This document shows, piece after piece, positions 25,330-33,571 of a stretch of DNA of 64,000 nucleotides; the stretch's first letter is position 1, and each line of letters opens with the position of its first letter. The stretch comes from an uncultured Collinsella sp. (GTDB taxonomy: Bacteria; Actinomycetota; Coriobacteriia; Coriobacteriales; Coriobacteriaceae): the NCBI GenBank assembly GCA_944321445.1, contig CALULJ010000001.1:1-64000 (forward strand), written 5' to 3'. Both the position numbers and the translations under genes were made by a program. A model generated the notes under the pieces. That model saw only the letters and a program-made list of their open reading frames with translations. It was not told the DNA's origin and did no database searches.

Positions 25330-26439
25330 ATGACATTCGAAGAGACCGTGCGTGCCAATCCGTTCACCCCGGTATTCGGGAAAGTGCCTCCCTTTATGGC
25401 GGGGCGCGAACAAGTCATACACGACATTGCCACTGCGCTTGTCTCGAACGGCAACAGTCCTGATATCTGCTCTCTTTTCGTGGGCGCACGCGGAACGGGA
25501 AAAACCTCACTGCTCACCTATCTCGCGAATGAGGCTGAACAACAAGGCTGGATATCCGCACGAGTCACCGCAGCACCAGGCATGCTCGAAGATATCGTGC
25601 AACGGCTGCATGAGTCGGCAGCCCATCTTTTGGATAGCCAGGCAGCGCGGCATCTCAGCGGCATCGAGATTGCTCCGCTTGGCGGCGTGTACTGGGAAAC
25701 TGCACGGGAAGCGCCCGCAAACTGGAGAACGCGCATGAACGAGTTGTTCTCCACCCTAGAAAACACTGAAACGGGCATCATCATCTGTGTGGACGAAGTC
25801 GACCCAGAGTTTGAAGAGATGGTGCAGCTCATCACCACATACCAGCATTTTGTCGAAGAGGACAAGCGCGCGATGCTGCTCATGGCGGGACTGCCGCATC
25901 GCGTGTCCCGGCTGCTTTCCGGTCGCGCAACATCGTTTCTGCGCCGAGCCGCACGCCATAATCTTGGCCCGATTCCCCGTTATGAAGTAGAAGAGACATT
26001 TCGGCTCACCGTTGAGTCGGGCGGCAAGCATATCGATGATGGGGCGCTGCAAGAAGCGGTCAATGCCATCGATGGCTTCCCGTTCATGCTGCAACTTGTG
26101 GGATACCGCGCATGGAACGCAACGGGGACAGACGATGTTATCGGCATTGAATCGATGCGTCGTGGTATTCGCTTAGCTCAGGAGGAGCTTGAGCACCGCG
26201 TGTTCGACGCCACGATAGCAGAACTCTCAAAGGGCGACATCGCGTTTCTTCAAGCAATGGCAGCAGATGAGGTAATCACGGATAGATCCGTGCTTGCCGA
26301 GCGGCTTGGACGCAGCTCAAGCTATATATCTACCTACAAGAAGCGCCTGCTCGAAGCTGGCGTGATCGAGGAGACCCGTCCCGGCATATTCGCGTTTGCC
26401 CTTCCCGGGTTTAGGGATTATCTCCAAAACCGTCTGTGA
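25330..26439 (+). CDS. AAA ATPase with C-terminal winged helix
   Basis: 369 residues. Walker A is FVGARGTGKTS (about 50-58), Walker B GIIICVDEVDPEF (about 153), and an arginine-rich sensor region (RATSFLRRAARH) lies near 205. The C-terminal part (about 290-369) is a winged-helix-like module (LAERLGRSSSYISTYKKRLL). The layout resembles Orc1/Cdc6-like or MarR-coupled STAND ATPases used as stand-alone accessory proteins. The function is unknown. ATG at 25330 follows GAGGAG; a GTG six bases earlier is an alternative. Codon use is markedly less GC-rich than its neighbours, implying transfer. It is a single gene with its own phased-repeat promoter, convergent with the alcohol dehydrogenase. Confidence 0.85.
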   Translation: MTFEETVRANPFTPVFGKVPPFMAGREQVIHDIATALVSNGNSPDICSLFVGARGTGKTSLLTYLANEAEQQGWISARVTAAPGMLEDIVQRLHESAAHLLDSQAARHLSGIEIAPLGGVYWETAREAPANWRTRMNELFSTLENTETGIIICVDEVDPEFEEMVQLITTYQHFVEEDKRAMLLMAGLPHRVSRLLSGRATSFLRRAARHNLGPIPRYEVEETFRLTVESGGKHIDDGALQEAVNAIDGFPFMLQLVGYRAWNATGTDDVIGIESMRRGIRLAQEELEHRVFDATIAELSKGDIAFLQAMAADEVITDRSVLAERLGRSSSYISTYKKRLLEAGVIEETRPGIFAFALPGFRDYLQNRL

Positions 26440-26486
26440 TGGGATGTCACAGACAGGCGCTATGTGCCAGACAAACACAGAAACAA

Positions 26487-26518
26487 GAAGGCCCTCGAGG
26501 ACATCCCCGAGGGCCTTC
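26487..26518. terminator. Bidirectional terminator between ATPase and alcohol dehydrogenase
   Basis: GAAGGCCCTCG and CGAGGGCCTTC form a perfect 11-bp stem around ten bases between two convergent gene ends. The minus-strand exit is T-rich (TTGTTTCTG). It probably serves both transcripts. Confidence 0.7.
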
Positions 26519-26547
26519 CGGTAGAAGCACGTGCCCAGCCAAGCAGA

Positions 26548-27762
26548 TTAGAAGTCGACGTCCTGGTCGTTGTAGACGCACTCGAGGAGCTTCTCCATCT
26601 CCTCCTGGGTCGGCTGGCGCGGGTTGGAGCCGGTGCAGGCGTCGAGGATGGCGTTGGCCGCCACGTCGGCCTTCTTGGCCTCGAACTCGGCGTAGTCGAT
26701 GATGGACTCGTCGGCCTTCACGCCGCCCTTGCCGTAGTTCTTGATGCCCTGCGGGATGTCCAGCTTGTCGTTGAGGTCGCGGATGCACTGGACCAGAGAG
26801 GCGACGAGCTCGTCCTCGGTCTCGCCGGCGAGGTGCAGGACCTCCTTGGCGATGTAGGCATAGCGGCTCTTGGCGCGGGCGTCCTTGGCGTTGAACTGGA
26901 TGACCTTGCCGAGGTACATGGCGTTGGCGCAACCGTGGATGATGTGGTCGCCGGTGAAGGCGGCACCGGTCTTGTGGGCCATGGAGTGCACGATGCCCAG
27001 CAGGCCGGAGGAGAAGGCGATGCCGGCGATGCACTGAGCCTCGTGCATGTGCTGACGGGCCTCATGATCGCCCTGATAGGACTTGGGCAGCCACTCGACG
27101 ATCTCGCGGATGGCGTGCAGCGCGTTGGCGTCGGTGAACATGGAGCTGGCGGTGGAGACGTAGGCCTCGATGGCGTGGGTCAGGGCGTCCATACCGGTGT
27201 GGGCGCAGAGCTTCTGCGGCATGGTGTAGGTGAGCTCGGGGTCGACGATGGCGACGTCAGGTGTGATGTTGAAGTCGGCCAGCGGGTACTTGATGCCCTT
27301 CTCGTAGTCGGTGATGACGGAGAACGCGGTGACCTCGGTCGCGGTGCCGGAGGTCGAGGCGATGGCGCAGAACTTAGCCTTGGTGCGCAGGGTCGGGAAG
27401 CTGAACGGAACGATAGCCTCCTCGAAGGTCTCCTCCGGATACTCGTAGAACAGCCACATAGCCTTGGCAGCGTCGATGGGCGAGCCGCCACCGATGCCGA
27501 TGATCCAGTCGGGCTGGAACTTGAGCATGGCGTCAGCGCCGCGCTTCACGGTCTCGACGGAAGGATCGGACTCGACACCCTCGAAGATCTCGACCTCGAA
27601 ACCGGCCTCCTTGAGGTCAGCCTCGACGTCCTGCAGGAAGCCACCGCGACGCATGGAGCCACCGCCGGTGACGATCATGGCACGGGAGCCCTTGAGGTTC
27701 TTCACCTCATGACGAGCGCCCTCACCAAAATACAGATCGCGAGGATTGGTAAAACGTCCCAT
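26548..27762 (-). CDS. Iron-containing alcohol dehydrogenase (class III)
   Basis: 404-residue cytosolic NAD(P)-dependent dehydrogenase. The nucleotide site is IIGIGGGSPIDAAKAMW (about 94-110), and STSGTATEVTAFSVI and ITPDVAIVDPELT are family blocks. The metal ligands appear as aspartate and histidine in TGMDALTHAIEAY (about 198-210), and histidines in IVHSMAHKTGA and GDHIIHGCANAMY (about 265-285). AGGAGG lies nine bases before the ATG. It probably reduces acetaldehyde or a related aldehyde during fermentation. A frameshifted, deleted twin of this gene lies at 20540-20702. The leader contains a stable stem at 27803-27824. Confidence 0.94.
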   Translation of the reverse strand: MGRFTNPRDLYFGEGARHEVKNLKGSRAMIVTGGGSMRRGGFLQDVEADLKEAGFEVEIFEGVESDPSVETVKRGADAMLKFQPDWIIGIGGGSPIDAAKAMWLFYEYPEETFEEAIVPFSFPTLRTKAKFCAIASTSGTATEVTAFSVITDYEKGIKYPLADFNITPDVAIVDPELTYTMPQKLCAHTGMDALTHAIEAYVSTASSMFTDANALHAIREIVEWLPKSYQGDHEARQHMHEAQCIAGIAFSSGLLGIVHSMAHKTGAAFTGDHIIHGCANAMYLGKVIQFNAKDARAKSRYAYIAKEVLHLAGETEDELVASLVQCIRDLNDKLDIPQGIKNYGKGGVKADESIIDYAEFEAKKADVAANAILDACTGSNPRQPTQEEMEKLLECVYNDQDVDF

Positions 27763-28050
27763 TCTTTGCCTCCAAATCAGCGGGCACAGGGCCCGCACAT
27801 CAACGGGGAGTCCCTTCTCCCCGTAAGGACCATGAGTATTTTAACGCTACCGAAACATAACGCATATACCCCGAAATGGACAATCCGACAGGCGGCGGAT
27901 GGGCTCGCGCGCCCAAACGAGGCCCGCTTGCACCCTCGCCGCTCTGGGCAATTTGTACCCATGTGAGCTGCGAGTATGCACGCCATCCCACAATGGTAAG
28001 ATGTGCCGCGGAATACATTCGCATCGCCGCGACATCGCAAGGAGGTGCCC
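27763..28050. other. Divergent promoter region, alcohol dehydrogenase / NusG-II gene
   Basis: It holds a stem ACGGGGAG/CTCCCCGT (27803-27824) in the alcohol dehydrogenase leader and an AT-rich core near 27830-27870. No Rex-like operator or complete promoter could be recognised. Confidence 0.4.
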
Positions 28051-28458
28051 ATGGCAGACCGTCCGCGCCGACGCGCCGACCTCATACTCATCGCCGTGCT
28101 GCTGGGCGCCGCCCTGGTGTGGCTCGTGGCAACGCGTCTGGCTGTCCCTCAGACAGATGGCGCGGCCGTCGTGGTGTGTCAAACGCAAGACGGCTTCTAT
28201 CGCGCCGATGCGCTCGACTCCGCGGCGACCTACACGGTGCAAACGCCGGGCACAGGGCGCGGGGCGGACGCGCAAGCGGGCGAGAACACCGTGCGCATCG
28301 AACACGGCACCGTCGATGTGACGTGTGCGAACTGCAGCAACCAGGTGTGCGTCGAGCACGACCCCATATCGCAGGTAGGCGAAGAGATCGTGTGCCTCCC
28401 CCACGGCATGGTGATCGAAATCGTCGCGAGCGAGGACGACGCGACGAAGCTCGGCTAA
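28051..28458 (+). CDS. NusG domain II-containing membrane-anchored protein
   Basis: 135 residues. A basic start (MADRPRRRAD) leads into one membrane helix (about 11-28). The exported part matches the stand-alone NusG domain II family: TVRIEHGTVDVTCANCSNQV, then VCLPHGMVIEIVASEDD. The two cysteines of CANC and a third in VCVEHD are typical of this family in gut anaerobes. The function is unknown; it is unrelated to NusG's role in transcription except by fold. An AAGGAGG site precedes the ATG by six bases. Confidence 0.85.
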   Translation: MADRPRRRADLILIAVLLGAALVWLVATRLAVPQTDGAAVVVCQTQDGFYRADALDSAATYTVQTPGTGRGADAQAGENTVRIEHGTVDVTCANCSNQVCVEHDPISQVGEEIVCLPHGMVIEIVASEDDATKLG

Positions 28459-28586
28459 CGGGCCCGGGCGCGCCTGCGCGACGCGAGCGATAGCTTCCCC
28501 ATGCACCGCCACATTGCCCCTGTTGCAATGCACCGCTGCGCGCTACACTGTACTGTTATCAAAGACATCGCACGAGAGGAGGCGCC

Positions 28587-29669
28587 ATGGCGTTCGACCC
28601 CATTCAAGAGGACTGCCTGCGCCTCATCCTGCAGAGCATGCGCCGCGAGGGAATCTTCCCGCTCGACGACGCAAGCTTCATCGAACACGGCATGGAGCAG
28701 TTCCGCACCGATCCGTCCAAACTCATCACCTGCGACGCCGACCGCTCGTTTCACCTTATGGCGAAGGCGACCGAGATCCTCGATTACCGCCTTCCCTTCC
28801 TCACCGACGAGGTGCAGGTCGACCGCCAGGAGATGCAGGCAGAAAACTACCTGCGCGAGGCCGTCGACCTCGATGCGAGCAACTGGGACGCGCGCCGCAT
28901 GCTCGCTGCGCTGGACTCCCCCACCAACGATGCCTACGTGAGCTACCTGCTCGACAACCGCGAGGCCGTCGAGCGCGACCTGCTCGCCACGGTCGACGCA
29001 GCAAACGACGCCTATAGCCGCGAGTATGCAAGCGACCTCGCGCGCCGCCCGCTGCTGCGCTGGTTCGCTGCGACGGCTTCGCGCGCGGTCATCGCCGGCC
29101 AATATCGCCTTGCGCTGCAAACCGTCGAGGAAAGCTTGGCCTTCGCCCCCGCCGACCCGGCAGGCATCCGTCACACCGGCATGCTCGCTTTGGCAAAGCT
29201 CGAGGCAAGCCATCAGGACATCAAGCAATACCGCGCACGGCACGCCATCTCGTACGGCACGGCCGGCCCGCTGCGCCGCCGCCATCATATGACCGAGAAG
29301 TCGCTGGATGCCTGGACGCTGCTTGCCGAGCTGAGCGTCTTTTACCGTTCCTTCGACTACACGAGCGCCGACCGCACGCTGCACCAGCTCATGCGCGCCT
29401 ATCCAAACGCCGCGGAACCCTTGCTGTACCAGGCGGAATTCCCCGACGGCCTGTTTTGCCGCGTGAACGTGGTGCCCGGCAGCCAAGACGAGCTCATCCT
29501 CGCCATCAGCGAGGCGACCCCGCTTTTGCAGGAGGGGCTGGGCACCCCGGACAACGCGTGTTTCGCCGCCTGGATCGCCAACCACCGTTTCATCAAAAGC
29601 GCCCTGGAGGACCACGCGCCGCGCACGCCGGGGCGCGCCGGCCTTACGGGCAGCGGAGGGGACAACTGA
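28587..29669 (+). CDS. Hypothetical TPR-like helical protein (first of a pair)
   Basis: 360 residues, no recognised family. The sequence is rich in alanine, leucine and arginine and reads as pairs of helices in the manner of tetratricopeptide repeats, clearest at RMLAALDSPTNDAYVSYLLD and at YRLALQTVEESLAFAPADPA (about 170-190), which carries the TPR-type small and proline residues. No signal peptide or membrane helix is present. GAGAGGAGG precedes the start. Its TGA stop shares one base with the ATG of the next gene, which has a similar build, so the two proteins are made together and may bind each other or a common partner. Confidence 0.65.
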   Translation: MAFDPIQEDCLRLILQSMRREGIFPLDDASFIEHGMEQFRTDPSKLITCDADRSFHLMAKATEILDYRLPFLTDEVQVDRQEMQAENYLREAVDLDASNWDARRMLAALDSPTNDAYVSYLLDNREAVERDLLATVDAANDAYSREYASDLARRPLLRWFAATASRAVIAGQYRLALQTVEESLAFAPADPAGIRHTGMLALAKLEASHQDIKQYRARHAISYGTAGPLRRRHHMTEKSLDAWTLLAELSVFYRSFDYTSADRTLHQLMRAYPNAAEPLLYQAEFPDGLFCRVNVVPGSQDELILAISEATPLLQEGLGTPDNACFAAWIANHRFIKSALEDHAPRTPGRAGLTGSGGDN

Positions 29670-30691
29670 TGGAGCCGCGCGAATACCTCCCCGCTTACCT
29701 TGAACGTGAGTATCTGGCCTCACACGAGGGGCTGACGCCCGCTGCGCGCGAGCTGGTGCACGAGGAGATCTTGCGCAGCCCCGCGAAGTACGCCGCCACC
29801 GAGCACGCGCAAGCGCTGGTTGCCTACGCGCAGGCTCACGAGAACCTGATGCGCGAACTCGAGCGCATGGAGGACCTGCCCGACGAGGAGTTCGAGCGCC
29901 GTCGTGAGCAGCTGTTCAACCGTACCCGCGAGACGCTCCACAGCATTGGGAGAGAAGACCGGCTGTGCGTCGATGCGCGCCTGGTGGACATCATGCTGGC
30001 AGACGTGCCCATCGATGCCTGCCTGAACGACCTCATGCACCTGGAAAGCGAGGTGCATGACTACCTTAGGGCCGTTCCCGGCTTTGACGAGGAGGCACCT
30101 CATTTTTGGCGCGAGGACGCGCAGGGGGCCGACGCTGCCGAGCGCACGGGTAGCGACCCCATCATGATCGGCTGGCTGCATACGCTTGAGGCGATATCGC
30201 AGCTGAGCCTTGCGAGCGCGCGGTACCGGGCCGCCGCGGAGTACGCGCGCCGGGTCATGCGTGCCCGCGGATACACCAATCGCGCGGTGGGGACCGTTCT
30301 GCTCGCGCTGGCGCGCCTGGAGGACGAGGACGGCTTTTTCGCCTGCGCACGCGATGCGCGCCCCGAGGATGCCGTTGAGGACTCACCCTGGTTTTTACTG
30401 GGGCGCACCCTGCTGTTGTACAAGCTCGGGCGGCGCCGCAATGCGCGCCGTGCCTTGCGCGACTTCGCCGCGCGCTGCGAGGGTGGCGCGTTCTTCCTAC
30501 TGAACCCCACCTATCTCACGCCGTATTTGCCGGTGCGCCCGCCGGTACGCGAAGCGTGGGAGCTCACGCATCAAGCGGTATGGGAGGCTGACGGCATCAT
30601 CGTCGACACGCCGGACTTCGTAAGCTGGGTCTCCTCAATTGAGGGAATCGAGGACGAGTCTGAGCGTTTCGCCCAGCGCTACGGGTTTTAG
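29669..30691 (+). CDS. Hypothetical TPR-like helical protein (second of a pair)
   Basis: 340 residues, no recognised family. It opens MEPREYLPAYLEREYLASHE and is helical throughout. TPR-like helix pairs are suggested at YRAAAEYARRVMRARGYTNR (about 190-210) and WFLLGRTLLLYKLGRRRNAR (about 240-260). Its order and composition resemble the upstream gene, and the stop-start overlap (TGATG) implies translational coupling. No export signal is seen. A long 34-bp hairpin follows the stop after 46 bases. I cannot assign a function; a scaffold or chaperone-like role is only a guess from the repeats. Confidence 0.65.
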   Translation: MEPREYLPAYLEREYLASHEGLTPAARELVHEEILRSPAKYAATEHAQALVAYAQAHENLMRELERMEDLPDEEFERRREQLFNRTRETLHSIGREDRLCVDARLVDIMLADVPIDACLNDLMHLESEVHDYLRAVPGFDEEAPHFWREDAQGADAAERTGSDPIMIGWLHTLEAISQLSLASARYRAAAEYARRVMRARGYTNRAVGTVLLALARLEDEDGFFACARDARPEDAVEDSPWFLLGRTLLLYKLGRRRNARRALRDFAARCEGGAFFLLNPTYLTPYLPVRPPVREAWELTHQAVWEADGIIVDTPDFVSWVSSIEGIEDESERFAQRYGF

Positions 30692-30737
30692 AACGTCTGA
30701 CGACTTCGGGTTGGATTCCGCTGTTTGCTGGCGTCCG

Positions 30738-30834
30738 AGGGGGTCGGTCATTTCTACTTGCCGTTTCGTTCACTAAGAAGGTGTTTTGACGCCTCTTAGA
30801 GAACGAAACGGCAAGTAGAAATGACCGACCCCCT
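30738..30834. repeat. Perfect 34-bp inverted repeat (hairpin)
   Basis: Arms 30738-30771 (AGGGGGTCGGTCATTTCTAC and on) and 30801-30834 are exact complements around 29 bases, in which CTAAGAAG and CTCTTAG extend the stem. It follows the second TPR-like gene and precedes the FKBP gene by 142 bases. There is no T-tract after the right arm. Confidence 0.95.
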
Positions 30835-30976
30835 TCGCCTCTCTTTATTCACGCCCCGAGCGCAAGCGGATATGTCGTTCGTAACGCGGGGTTTCCCAAG
30901 CAAACGACAACAAGAGCTGTGCACGTGCTAGAGTTGGTATGTTTGTACATTACCGGTGAAATCAAGGCGGAATATC

Positions 30977-31453
30977 GTGGCAGATTTCTCTCTTAAACAC
31001 GTGGTGACCGTCCACTATACGGGCAGCTTCGACGACGGTGAGGTGTTCGACACCACGCGCGGCCGCACGCCCCTCACCTACGTTGAGGGCAACCACGAGG
31101 TCGTACCCGGATTCGAGGCGGCGGTGCTCTCTATGGAGCCCGGCGACACCAAGAAGGTGCACCTTGAGCCCAAAGAGGCCTATGGCGAGCGCACCGCGGC
31201 ACTGCTGTACTACATGCCCACCATCCAGATTCCCAACTATGAGGACCTGGTGCCCGGCGAGATGATCTACCTCATGAACGCCGAGGGCTACCAGCAGCTC
31301 GCACGCGTGGTGAAGGTCGAGGACGACGGCGATACCATCTTCGACTTCAATCATCCCATGGCGGGCTGCGCGCTCAACTTCGAGTTGGAACTGATCAGCC
31401 GCGAGCCCTATGTTCCGGAGGCATCGCAGGAAGGGGATGAGCAGCATGCGTAA
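30977..31453 (+). CDS. FKBP-type peptidyl-prolyl isomerase (SlyD-like)
   Basis: 158-residue cytosolic prolyl isomerase/chaperone. The FKBP core is split by an insert-in-flap domain as in SlyD: VTVHYTGSFDDGEVFDTTRG (about 10-30) and VVPGFEAAVLSMEPGDTKKV (about 45-65), then the inserted region, and returning with FDFNHPMAGCALNFELELIS. The histidine-rich metal tail of E. coli SlyD is missing. GTG at 30977 is chosen because AAGGCGG lies eight bases upstream; an earlier GTG at 30956 has no ribosome site. The stop overlaps the next gene by eight bases, so both are co-translated. Confidence 0.92.
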   Translation: MADFSLKHVVTVHYTGSFDDGEVFDTTRGRTPLTYVEGNHEVVPGFEAAVLSMEPGDTKKVHLEPKEAYGERTAALLYYMPTIQIPNYEDLVPGEMIYLMNAEGYQQLARVVKVEDDGDTIFDFNHPMAGCALNFELELISREPYVPEASQEGDEQHA

Positions 31454-32228
31454 TCCGCAGCGTGGCATGCTGTGCGCCGGGTGCCCGCATCGCGCGGCGT
31501 ACATTGCCATCAAGGATGCGACGCGTCGCGTGCGCGGGCGCGTGGTGTGCGGAAACATCGGCTGCGTTGCCGTGGGCGCCGTGCAACCCGCTGCCGCAAC
31601 GTGCCCGGGTGGCGAGGAGACGCTGCTCCCCCGTTATCGCCAGGAGGTGCCGTGCGACGGCACGCCCGATGCCCCTGCAGCGCCCTTGTGCGTGCACGTG
31701 GCACCCGACACCGAGATTGCTGCGGATGATGCTGCGGAGCGCTTCGCCGGGCTTGCGACCGAGGGCGCGACCACGATCTTGGCCGTCATGGCCTCGAGCA
31801 AGGCATATCTGTCGCGTGAGGCCATCGAGGGCCTGGGACAGCGGATGCTCGAGCTGGGCGTGAATTCCGTCGCCGTGCTCGACCCGTTTGACCTGGAGCG
31901 CTGCGGCGAGGTGCTCTCCGCGTTGATTGCGGAGCCCGGAATCCACGGCGTACTGTTCGCCTCGCCGTGCGCCCAGCTGCTGCGCGCTGCCGAACCGGAG
32001 CAGGTTGAGGTCGACCGGTTCATGTGCGTTGGGTGCCAGCGCTGCGTGCAGGTCACGGGCTGTCCCGCCCTGTCGTTCGTGCCGCCTGTGTGCACGGTCG
32101 ATGCTGACGCCTGCGCCGGGTGCGACCTGTGCTGCGGGGTGTGCCGTTCGCAGATTATCTACAGCCCGCGCGCCCGCATGAGCGTGGCCGAACGCGCCAA
32201 CGCACGCTACGCCGCCGCACGCGGCTAG
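31446..32228 (+). CDS. Miniature IorA-like iron-sulfur protein
   Basis: 260 residues. The start (MLCAGCPHRAAYIAIKDA, then GNIGCVAVGAV) looks like the CxGCPHR...GDIGCYTLG segment of indolepyruvate ferredoxin oxidoreductase alpha subunit. The end carries a two-cluster ferredoxin-type domain (CVGCQRCVQVTGCPALSF about 200, CAGCDLCCGVCRSQI about 235) as at the IorA C-terminus. The thiamine-binding core between them is missing: IorA has about 600 residues. The middle (about 85-190) is a Rossmann-like stretch (TTILAVMASSKAYLSREAIE). ATG at 31446 suits the ribosome site GGAAGG best; 31437 is possible. Probably an electron-transfer or cofactor-free relative; the function is unknown. Confidence 0.7.
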   Translation: MRNPQRGMLCAGCPHRAAYIAIKDATRRVRGRVVCGNIGCVAVGAVQPAAATCPGGEETLLPRYRQEVPCDGTPDAPAAPLCVHVAPDTEIAADDAAERFAGLATEGATTILAVMASSKAYLSREAIEGLGQRMLELGVNSVAVLDPFDLERCGEVLSALIAEPGIHGVLFASPCAQLLRAAEPEQVEVDRFMCVGCQRCVQVTGCPALSFVPPVCTVDADACAGCDLCCGVCRSQIIYSPRARMSVAERANARYAAARG

Positions 32229-32276
32229 CATACATCGAATGAGCGGCGTCGGGTGGAGTCGAAATATCTGGCAGGT

Positions 32277-32316
32277 CGAGCCCCCGAGAGAGCATGGACG
32301 CGCTCTCGGGGGCTCG
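32277..32316 (+). terminator. Hairpin after the IorA-like gene
   Basis: CGAGCCCCCGAGAG pairs perfectly with CTCTCGGGGGCTCG around 12 bases, 48 bases past the stop, and is followed by GCGTTTCC. A strong stem with a weak T-tract. Confidence 0.65.
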
Positions 32317-32354
32317 GCGTTTCCGCATAATCTGTACAGAAGCCACCCCGGAAT

Positions 32355-32477
32355 ATGAGCACTCTTGAACACCTGGACGCTGCGAAGGACCGCGCGCTCA
32401 ATCGTGAAGCTCGAGCGGAGGCCATCTCACGGTCTCGCGATGAGCATATGGGTATGTCATACCTCGAAACTGAATAA
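32355..32477 (+). CDS. Possible 40-residue charged peptide
   Basis: An open frame runs MSTLEHLDAAKDRALNREAR, then AEAISRSRDEHMGMSYLETE to a TAA. The composition is strongly charged and helical, unlike random frames, but the ribosome site is poor and no homologue is known to me. It could be the tail of a decayed gene. It lies between a terminator and a 180-bp repeat element. Confidence 0.25.
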   Translation: MSTLEHLDAAKDRALNREARAEAISRSRDEHMGMSYLETE

Positions 32478-32534
32478 AAATGGGGGCAAACTGCATACAA
32501 CTGTTGGCACTCTGTTCCTTCGGGAGAACCCCTT

Positions 32535-32714
32535 AGCCAAAAAATTGAGTTTTGCGAATTGGCATATGTTTCGTAACAGTTTTTTAGTCCGTTTTCGGAC
32601 TTTTTGATTCATATATCATTGCATTTGCGCAGGATAGGAGAATGTTTTATGCATGGCAGGATTTCCGTCCGCCCGACACATCTATTCACGTGACCAAAAC
32701 TCGATTTTTTGGCT
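32535..32714 (+). repeat. 180-bp inverted-repeat element, copy A
   Basis: The ends AGCCAAAAAATTGAGTTTTG (32535-) and the complement of 32694-32714 (AGCCAAAAAATCGAGTTTTG G) match at 19 of 21. Inside, AGTCCG-TTTT-CGGACT followed by TTTT (32586-32605) looks like an intrinsic terminator. A second copy of nearly equal length, with the same ends and the same internal hairpin, is at 60334-60514. No protein frame fits. It is either a MITE-like insertion or a conserved structured RNA. Confidence 0.8.
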
Positions 32715-32808
32715 AACCCGCCTCCAGATCGTCCAAAACACCGGACGCCCCGCGCCGTTCTAGGGACACCAGGGCGGCGCGGGAAGCGAATCGATTGATC
32801 GACGGCTT

Positions 32809-33351
32809 TTAGACACGCTGGGCGATGTGACCCATCGCGCGAGCGACCGAGCAGCCGATGCTCGTTCCCACGACCAGCTTCACCGCGTCGGGGATGATGA
32901 AGGGGATGACCGCGATGAGCAGCGCTGCTACCGCGTCCATGGAGCCGATGATCATGAGCTGCACTGTCCCGCATGCGTAGGAGATCAGCAGCAGCACGAT
33001 GCTTGCGGCAAGCGAACGGGCGAACAGCGGCAGGCGTTCGGGAAGGAACGACTCGAGCGTAGTGCCGGCGAGCATGCCCAGGATGAAACCCCACAGAAAA
33101 CCGCCGGTCGGTCCGGCAATCTGGCCGACGCCTCCGCCGAAACCGGAGAACACCGGCAGGCCGATGGCGCCAAGCAGCAGATAGGCCGCGACCGCAGCGC
33201 AGGCGGTCTTGCGATCAAGCGCCGCAGGGAGAATGGCGAGTGCGAGCGTTTGCAACGTGAAGGGAACCGGACCGATGGGCAGCGTCACCCACGCGGACAC
33301 AGCGAGCAGAGCGACCGAAACCCCGGCGCGAGCGAGCTGTTGGATGTTCAT
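32809..33351 (-). CDS. bioY: Biotin transporter substrate-binding component BioY
   Basis: 180-residue membrane protein with six helices. Family motifs are SAWVTLPIGPVPFTLQTLA (about 24-42), LLLGAIGLPVFSGFGGGVG (about 68-86) and GPTGGFLWGFILGM (about 90-104). It captures biotin with high affinity. No EcfA or EcfT gene is adjacent, so it probably joins the EcfA/EcfT module at 2217-4801, as is usual for group II ECF systems. The start at 33351 follows AGGAGG; a ten-residue upstream extension has no site. It is transcribed as a single gene toward the repeat element. Confidence 0.93.
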   Translation of the reverse strand: MNIQQLARAGVSVALLAVSAWVTLPIGPVPFTLQTLALAILPAALDRKTACAAVAAYLLLGAIGLPVFSGFGGGVGQIAGPTGGFLWGFILGMLAGTTLESFLPERLPLFARSLAASIVLLLISYACGTVQLMIIGSMDAVAALLIAVIPFIIPDAVKLVVGTSIGCSVARAMGHIAQRV

Positions 33352-33496
33352 GTACTCCTCCTTGGGCTGTGGGCTGAACACCGCGCATCAGTGTAGCGCA
33401 CCGTTCGTGGACGTTTTGCATAGGGCGCGCGACGAAACAACAGAAATGCACCCACTGGTCACACGCGGCATCGAATCTGCTATACTCATCTCCGCT

Positions 33497-33571
33497 GTCC
33501 CCATCGTCTAGCGGTTAGGACATCGCCCTTTCAAGGCGGCGACACGGGTTCGAGTCCCGTTGGGGGCACCA
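33497..33571 (+). tRNA. tRNA-Glu (anticodon TTC), CCA encoded
   Basis: A full cloverleaf: acceptor GTCCCCA with TGGGGGC, D arm with GCGGTTAGGA, anticodon loop CTTTCAA giving TTC, T arm CGGGTTCGAGTCCCG, discriminator A and encoded CCA. Its 3' part is duplicated 186 bases downstream. Confidence 0.97.
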
